Source of the DNA: Wuchereria bancrofti
Taxonomy: Eukaryota; Nematoda; Chromadorea; Rhabditida; Onchocercidae
Assembly: GCA_005281725.1 (NCBI GenBank)
Contig: SSBO01000001.1
Span: 3,332,399 to 3,396,398 of the forward strand
Length of the DNA stretch: 64,000 nt
Direction of reading: 5' to 3'
Positions 57,673 to 64,000 of the stretch are shown here, one piece after another; position 1 is the stretch's first letter; every line of letters starts with the position of its first letter. The notes beneath the pieces are model-generated. The model searched no databases. It saw only the letters and a list, made by a program, of their open reading frames with translations, and was not told the origin of the DNA. The translations under genes and the position numbers were made by a program.

Positions 57673-60600
57673 TCACTTAGTTTGAGTATTAACCTGAAAT
57701 TCCCATTCACTTGCAATAGAGCAAAAACGATTTTTGATTACACTGGACAATTCTTTTTCGCTATGTATGCACTGACCAACTGCTGCGTTGTAGATTTTAC
57801 GACCCTGAAAGGTTTATAACATTGTTTCAGGAACTCTGAATTTGAGTTTTTCTACATGTCCGATTTGAAACTTTTTTAACTGAAGTTTACTCCTATAAAA
57901 CAGTAAAGTTGTTTCTAAATTACTAACCATAAGCGACCATTCTTGATGAGCACCTTGTAAGTGGCATTTTAGAATACGCGGCCCCTATAAACTTTATAAT
58001 TAAAACAGCTCCATGTCCTTGTAGTGTGCTGTTTTGTGTTACCAATGCAATACATCAATACTAGGAATTACTCCGCCAAAAAGGCCATCGTTTCCCAAAA
58101 GATTGTATATCACTCAAGTTCTATTGCTCTAGTTCATATGTTCTATGTCAATAAAGAATATAGAATAGTTTGGATCTAAGGAAAACATATTCAGTTAGAA
58201 AAACTAAGCGAGATATCACTTTTAATGAGTCGAGACAGAGCGTTGCCGAACCCATGGGACGAAGTTCGCCAAGTTTTGTCCAGCACCAAATTTGATGACG
58301 ATCTCCTTTGCGACAATACTCCACAACGACACTACTTCCCCTAACCAAACGTCCATTCATTGATTGAGCTGTCAGACATAAGCTTGTGTTGTATAAGATG
58401 ATCTACAGATGAATTTTGATTTAGAGTTTTAGAAACCTTAGTTTATTTTTATACGAAAGAAAGCGAATTGGTAACAGTCTTGCAGTCTTCAATCTTTATA
58501 AATTCTGGAAATACTGCTTGAATTGCTAGATTGCAGAAATCCTGACATTCCCAATGTTCACCGTAGCTTTTTTTTTCGCCACTTTTCATTAATGACTATT
58601 TTTATTACAACTATTCTGGGCATCAGTTTTCTTTCTGCTACTTTTCTCTTGATTTAACATTCTCAAAGATATTCCTATAATTTTGGAAAAAATTTCGACT
58701 TTTAGAAATGTTTAAATCTTACGTGATATCTTGCGATATTTCTACTTCGTAGCATATCAGATTTCTTTCGATCGGTCATTGTTGGATGGTTGTTCGGCAG
58801 TAATTCTGGATAAATATTTTGAAGATACCACAAAAACGGTTTACAGTGCAGTTTCTTGCGTAATTCTTTCATTTCCCCTATATCGCCTATATTGATCCCT
58901 CGCAGATTTGGCCTGGCTGCATAAAATTGGTCCTGCAGAATCGTCTTTTGATTTTGTGAATACAGTAAATATCGTTTTTATTCATTCAGAAGCAATGTGG
59001 AATAAGCGCCAAGTTTAGTAAAGAAAATCACATAGCTAATCGGAAAATATAAGTTTAATACCCATCTATAAAAATTATCCAGATCAAGAGTCTGTAATCA
59101 AGAGCCCATATACTATAATCTCGTAACGATTAAAAAGGGGAGCGGCAAATAGTAAAAAAAAATAATTGGAAAGCGTTTTATCCTTTATTCTCCAAAGAGA
59201 TAAACATTATAACTGATTAGTATATGTAATGTACTTATAAGAGGTACAAATGAAAGACTAAGGTGACCGTATTAAACCGTAAGGTGAGCGCTAAATCTTG
59301 AATTATTATAAAGGGAACAAAATACGTACAATATATTCATCGAGCCAGATATTGGCAGTACGAGCTGCATTCCGGCCCATTGAATCAATTCCAAGTCCAT
59401 ATGGCCGCCGCTGACGAAATATGTGGCCAACTCTGCTACATGGGACAATTTCCAAGCGGCCGCCACACATCCAAATCTGTAAAGATCTATGAAATACGAT
59501 TTAATTAAATCTACTGCTACCGAATAGTGTGTTTAATCATCGAAAAAACCCACTTCCAGAAAATCTCAGTGATCACCTAATCAAACATGCAGTTAAAGTC
59601 ATGAGGTCCCTGAAGTTCAACTTAATGAATATTCTAACGGATACTGACATAATTCTTACCCTTAAAGAAATTTCTACATTTTCTGCTCCCCAAATTTCCA
59701 TTCCTCGATCATATTGTCCAAGCATATTAAAATATTTCTTGTCAATGGCAAATAAACCACCAGCCATTGTTGGTGATTTTACTGGGCGCACATACTGTTT
59801 AGGTTCATCGAAGTACGATGGTGGGAAATAATCCCACTTAAATGCCAATGACCATGACATGCCCCCTTTGCACACTGGCGATTCGATATACTTCAAAGTG
59901 TCCGCATCAATGATGTCGATAACCGGACAGACAACTCTAAAATATTAAAAAAGAAATTATTTTTAATTTCTGGGATCCTAAAATTTTTTCCATAATTTTA
60001 TTTTCCATAATTTTAAGAGCGATCCAAGATTTTGTTGCGTTATAGAAATAACTAAGCAGATAGAACGTAGCTTTTTCAAGACTAAAGATGTAAGTTTGCT
60101 GAGAAAATCGAGGCGATTTCATAATATGTCAAAACAATTTAAAGAGCGAGAGAAATCTATAGGATAAAGGTTATCTTATTGACCGATTATTTCATTTAAA
60201 CTTTGTCATGATTCATCATCAAATACTTCCAAATTGCAATTAATCTTGTGTGCATTGATGAAATGCTGTAAAGATGTTATTATATCTGATAATCTATCCG
60301 CTTATCTAAAAGTTCCCTGTTGGAAACTAACACTCACTATATAAGAAGTAAACCTGACTGTCCGGGGTCAGTTTTTTTTATCGACAGTAGCCTTTTATTC
60401 GACTCGTCTCAGTAGTCCTGCTCCACCAAGCAATTTTTAATCTAAGGCTAGTTCCACGTAGTTTCTCTACTATAAGCTGTCTGTGATATAATTTGATACT
60501 ATTTAATAATCCTTATAGCGTTGAGCAATAAAATTTTTATTTAACTATTCGTTTGCATTATCCAATCAACTACAAGAACTTCGTCATTAGCCAAACAATT

Positions 60601-62423
60601 TCCCGACAACGCTTGCATTCGATCTAACAAAATCGGGTTGTTACACAAAATGATTTGGCGAATGTTAATCGGAAAGTTGAAAGGAAATGAAATGAAGGAA
60701 ATACGGATAGTTTCAGTGGTTTAGGCAGAGAAAAAGTAAAGAGATCAAACAATATATCTAGTACTTAATTTATGCTTACCATAATGATAAAGCAAGAATC
60801 ATTTCGATTACCCGTATGTTTCGAGCGAATCCTAAAACTAACGTGTGCCTATCAGCAACGATTCGATCCAGCAATGGTTCGAGCCATCGTTCATTCACTT
60901 CGCAATGACTATCCAGAAACACCAGTACCTCACCTGTAGCATGTTGAGCTCCAAATATTTTTGCTCGGACCAATCCCTCATTCTTTTCCGTATTCAACAT
61001 TTTCACTACGTCAATGTTCCAGTTCTCATGAGCATATGCGCGTATAGCAACATCAGATGCATTGTCTGAAAATAGTTTCTATAAGAGCAAATAAATTTAT
61101 GCAATAGAACTAAAGTGACTATTCAGGACATATTTAAATAAAATCCTACAAATCTCTACACTTATTACTCTCCAAACATTTATTCACGGCTTATTTCTTA
61201 TTTCATGTACCACTAATTCATATAAATTACATATGCAATACTATATCCAGAAATTTTTTTCTTGTTCATAAAATTTGAACAAACCAAGATCGCTGCAGTC
61301 ATTCACTAGTAATATTTCATTAACCAAATTTGATGGAGTTCTATCCAAAATACTATTAACCATGCGAATCAAAGCAGATGAAGCTTCATTATAATAACAG
61401 ATGATAATACTTGCTGCTGGCAATTCTTCCGAATAGCTTTCATTTAGGCATCTGAAAAATTATGCAGCACCAGGTACCCAAAAATTCAAATCAATTCTTT
61501 AAATAAATAAACTTCAAAATGAACACATGTCGTCGTTAATAAAACATAAAACAAGTTTCGATAAATTAAATTGGAAATAGCAATACATCCGCAATGTAAA
61601 ATAGGATGTATAAAATAGCAATGTATATTTTTACAATAAAACGTCATCAATCCATTAATAATATGTGTCATAGATCATAATAGTCATTCATAATAATTCG
61701 AACACCGTAAAATGGATTCTAATCACAATAATTCGAACATCGTAAAATGGATCCCGAAAATGAAAACATTACTTAACGCCAGTTTCCGAGTTATTACCAA
61801 ATATTAAATACATCAATACTCACAAGTAATGTCGTGTATCCGGGATTTTTCGCCGTGGTCCGATTCTGTTGCTCAGAAATTCATTGAACGCATATTTGGC
61901 GTAACTTATTTCACGCTGTTTCTAAAAGTTTTGTCAGGTAATATTGATATATGGCATCAGTACTAACCAGATACTTAAAGGACAATGAAAAAAGTAAGAC
62001 ATCTCAATACATGAAATGTCTAACTAATATTAACTGGCACATCATGGTTATGTAGAATTGTGCTCCCTAAGATGACAAATGATATCAGCAAGTGGCACGG
62101 AAATGTAATGAAATTACCTCTTCCTGTTGATTTTGCACAATGGATAGTTTTTCAAGATCAACTTCCGGTACTTTATTCAGTGAAAATTGCTCTTCCTGAA
62201 TTTCTCTCGATATATCATCGTTGTGATCATTATGAGTTGCGGATAGTATAAATAGCTCAGAATGGTCATCAAAGGCTGGATGAACTGATGCGTGATATCG
62301 TTGACGTAAAGCAGTGATTCGTGCTTTTGGCTCATCCAATAATCCAAGATAAGCAATCATAATGAATATCCATAGTAGAGATACAGCAACCGCTGCCGTT
62401 ATGTAGTTTGTATTCGTCCGCAT
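57673..62423 (-). CDS. GALNT11: Polypeptide N-acetylgalactosaminyltransferase, GALNT11-like
   Basis: Type II Golgi enzyme that starts mucin-type O-glycans by adding GalNAc to Ser/Thr. Ten exons in phase: 62423-62118, 61921-61824, 61451-61285, 61065-60843, 59936-59660, 59476-59330, 58932-58723, 58402-58220, 57984-57928, 57804-57673, giving 599 aa. There is a short cytosolic tail, a transmembrane anchor (residues about 8-28) and a stem. The GT-A domain has [17 protein letters not shown], the Mn2+-binding DSH (242-244) in FLDSHCE, and the WGxEN element (347-351). The run [15 protein letters not shown] points to the GALNT11 group. A ricin-type lectin domain fills residues about 477-599, with LCLDSLK and [13 protein letters not shown]; the third subdomain (GQCIHSE) is degenerate. 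A possible spliced-leader acceptor TTTTCCAG ends at 62522; the leader of about 98 nt contains upstream ATGs with short ORFs, so MRTNTN is the first long frame. Confidence 0.93.
61692..61755. repeat. 35-bp tandem duplication in a GalNAc-transferase intron
   Basis: AATAATTCGAACACCGTAAA with ATGGAT repeats 35 bases later as AATAATTCGAACATCGTAAA with ATGGAT. It lies in the intron between exons 2 and 3. Confidence 0.8.
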
Positions 62424-62523
62424 GCTAGTAGCATTGATCGAAGAGTTTCGTATCACTTCATCCAAATCATTTTGCTATCGTTATGCCATTCATAAGACTC
62501 ATTTGAAGTTTGATGAAATCACT

Positions 62524-64000
62524 GGAAAAGAATAGATAGCCCATATCACAGAGCGAAACATATTACAGGTACTGCCATTTCTGGGCAATATTATCAGACG
62601 TTAATCACATCTCCAGGATTACTGGCTACAGCTGAGCTTATCTTCTACCAAGTACGCAACTGACGTCAAATACAACCGATTAAACCAACTACCATTTAAC
62701 CGCTCGGATTATCTTTTGTTGGCTGGTAATATAGAATGACTCAATTTAAACTTCTGTTGAGTATGTCTTGGCCATATCTTATCACTTTCCAATCGGCCAC
62801 TGCCGTCCCAGCAATGTAATCAGTGCTCCAGGTCAAATTTTGAAAAACTGTAACTTTATATAGCAGAAATTATTATCTCCTATCAAGCACTACATTTTCG
62901 TTATTCTACTACTGCCCTGTATTCTTTTTTCTTAGCTTAGACATTCGTGAAGTAGAAAAAGTAAAGGGCGAATGAAGCACAGATTGTTCTATATCCTTCA
63001 GGAATAATTTTGAGCAGGGGAAAGATCAGGAGGGATAAATTAGAGAGGAATAGCTGAGCGTTCAATACAAGAGGGTGAAGTGTTTTCGACCATTTGTAAC
63101 AATGAAAGCTGAAGATAGCAGAATTTACTAAAATCCTCTTCTCCCAACTCGAATGATGAATTTCCTTATCGTTCCCTACGATAGCGATGAATCTCTTCTT
63201 CTTTGAAAGAGAACAAGAGGACAGAGAAGATCGCCATCAACAAACATGAACATTTTTTACAACAGAGCCGGTTTGACGAATATCTTAATGTGTGTGAGAG
63301 GTATTAGAGCAGGAATTTTCTTTGATATACCCCAACAGAGATCTTATCTTCCAAATAATTTCAGATAACCTTTTTACATCGTGAAAAGAATGACTTTAAA
63401 AATAATCTGTATGTTGAGGAAAATATTTTTGTCATTCCTTCAAGATTTTGTCCAAGCATAAGCGAAAATTATTAATAGTTGGGAAGATTAATCGCTTGAC
63501 TGATTATGATCAGGACATTGGTCAAAAGCTAAATACGACAGAGTGACACACACTTATATGGCGTAAGTCAGTAGCCAATATTAGGAGATGTAGAGAAAGT
63601 TGAGATCACTAGGAAGATAGAAATATGGAAATGAAGAAAAATACTTGATGATAATTTCTTGATAGGCCACTTATCAATTCTAGTGGGGACGAATGCAACA
63701 ACCCTGTCCTTACTTCACCATTGATATTTGATAACAGATTCAAAGACAAAAACCCTCAAATGCATTTATGAGATAGTCTCAGTTTCATCTAGAACGAGGC
63801 TTATAAAAATACTGCATAACTTGTTCGGCCCAACAATCATAAAACCAGCAATTCATTATCTCACCAAATGACCAAATATACGCTTACTACTTAACAGAAT
63901 CAAGAACTTCTTTTGACGACCTCCCTTCTGCAATACGATGATGCAATTCCTAACTAAATGGAATCATGTGACCTTGAAATTGAATGGTTAGATTAGGAAA
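62524..64000. other. Upstream region of the GalNAc-transferase gene
   Basis: Probable promoter region on the minus strand. No convincing frame, RNA gene or repeat was seen to the window edge. Confidence 0.4.

Overview
The window is AT-rich eukaryotic DNA with many short exons. Introns end in T-rich AG sites, usually TTTCAG or TTTTAG, and several genes have such an acceptor a few bases before the first ATG, as expected for spliced-leader trans-splicing. Protein content and intron style indicate a nematode. The strong AT bias and long introns would suit a filarial or other spirurid worm, but the species cannot be read from this sequence. There is no sign of bacterial DNA, CRISPR, plasmid or virus.

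Layout from left to right. A small unrecognised gene lies on the minus strand (819-1949), followed by an HSD17B12/LET-767-type short-chain dehydrogenase on plus (5139-7869). A minus-strand pair follows: the proteasomal ubiquitin receptor RPN13/ADRM1 (8878-about 12630) and INTS15/C7orf26 (13876-16579). A very small CDCA3-like protein is on plus (18614-19198). A long run of minus-strand genes then comes: an F-box/leucine-rich protein (20550-22511), the 20-exon spliceosomal helicase MOG-1/DHX38 (24490-32972), a REEP protein (34964-37722) with an orphan UPF0057/PMP3-like exon in its first intron, a NIPA magnesium transporter (43164-46562) and the GTPase GPN1 (50256-52542). GPN1 is head to head with a plus-strand gene (53012-56915). 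The last gene is a GALNT11-like polypeptide GalNAc-transferase on minus (57673-62423). The longest stretches without a recognised gene are 2.2-5.1 kb, 37.7-43.2 kb and 46.6-50.3 kb.

The most interesting locus is 53012-56915. Its last nine exons encode DNA-binding domains A, B and C of RPA70, including the zinc-ribbon insertion. Its 5' exons encode a clear BRC repeat (the RAD51-binding motif of BRCA2) where the RPA70N domain would be. If these exons belong to one mRNA, the product is a natural BRC-RPA70 chimera: a single-strand-binding protein carrying its own RAD51-recruiting motif. One splice junction in the linker does not keep frame with canonical sites, so the join needs transcript support.

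Most other genes are conserved housekeeping functions: splicing, proteasome, Integrator, RNA polymerase II assembly, ER shaping, Mg2+ transport, O-glycosylation and lipid/steroid reduction. They share no single pathway. Exon boundaries were assigned by eye from splice signals, phase and remembered family sequences.
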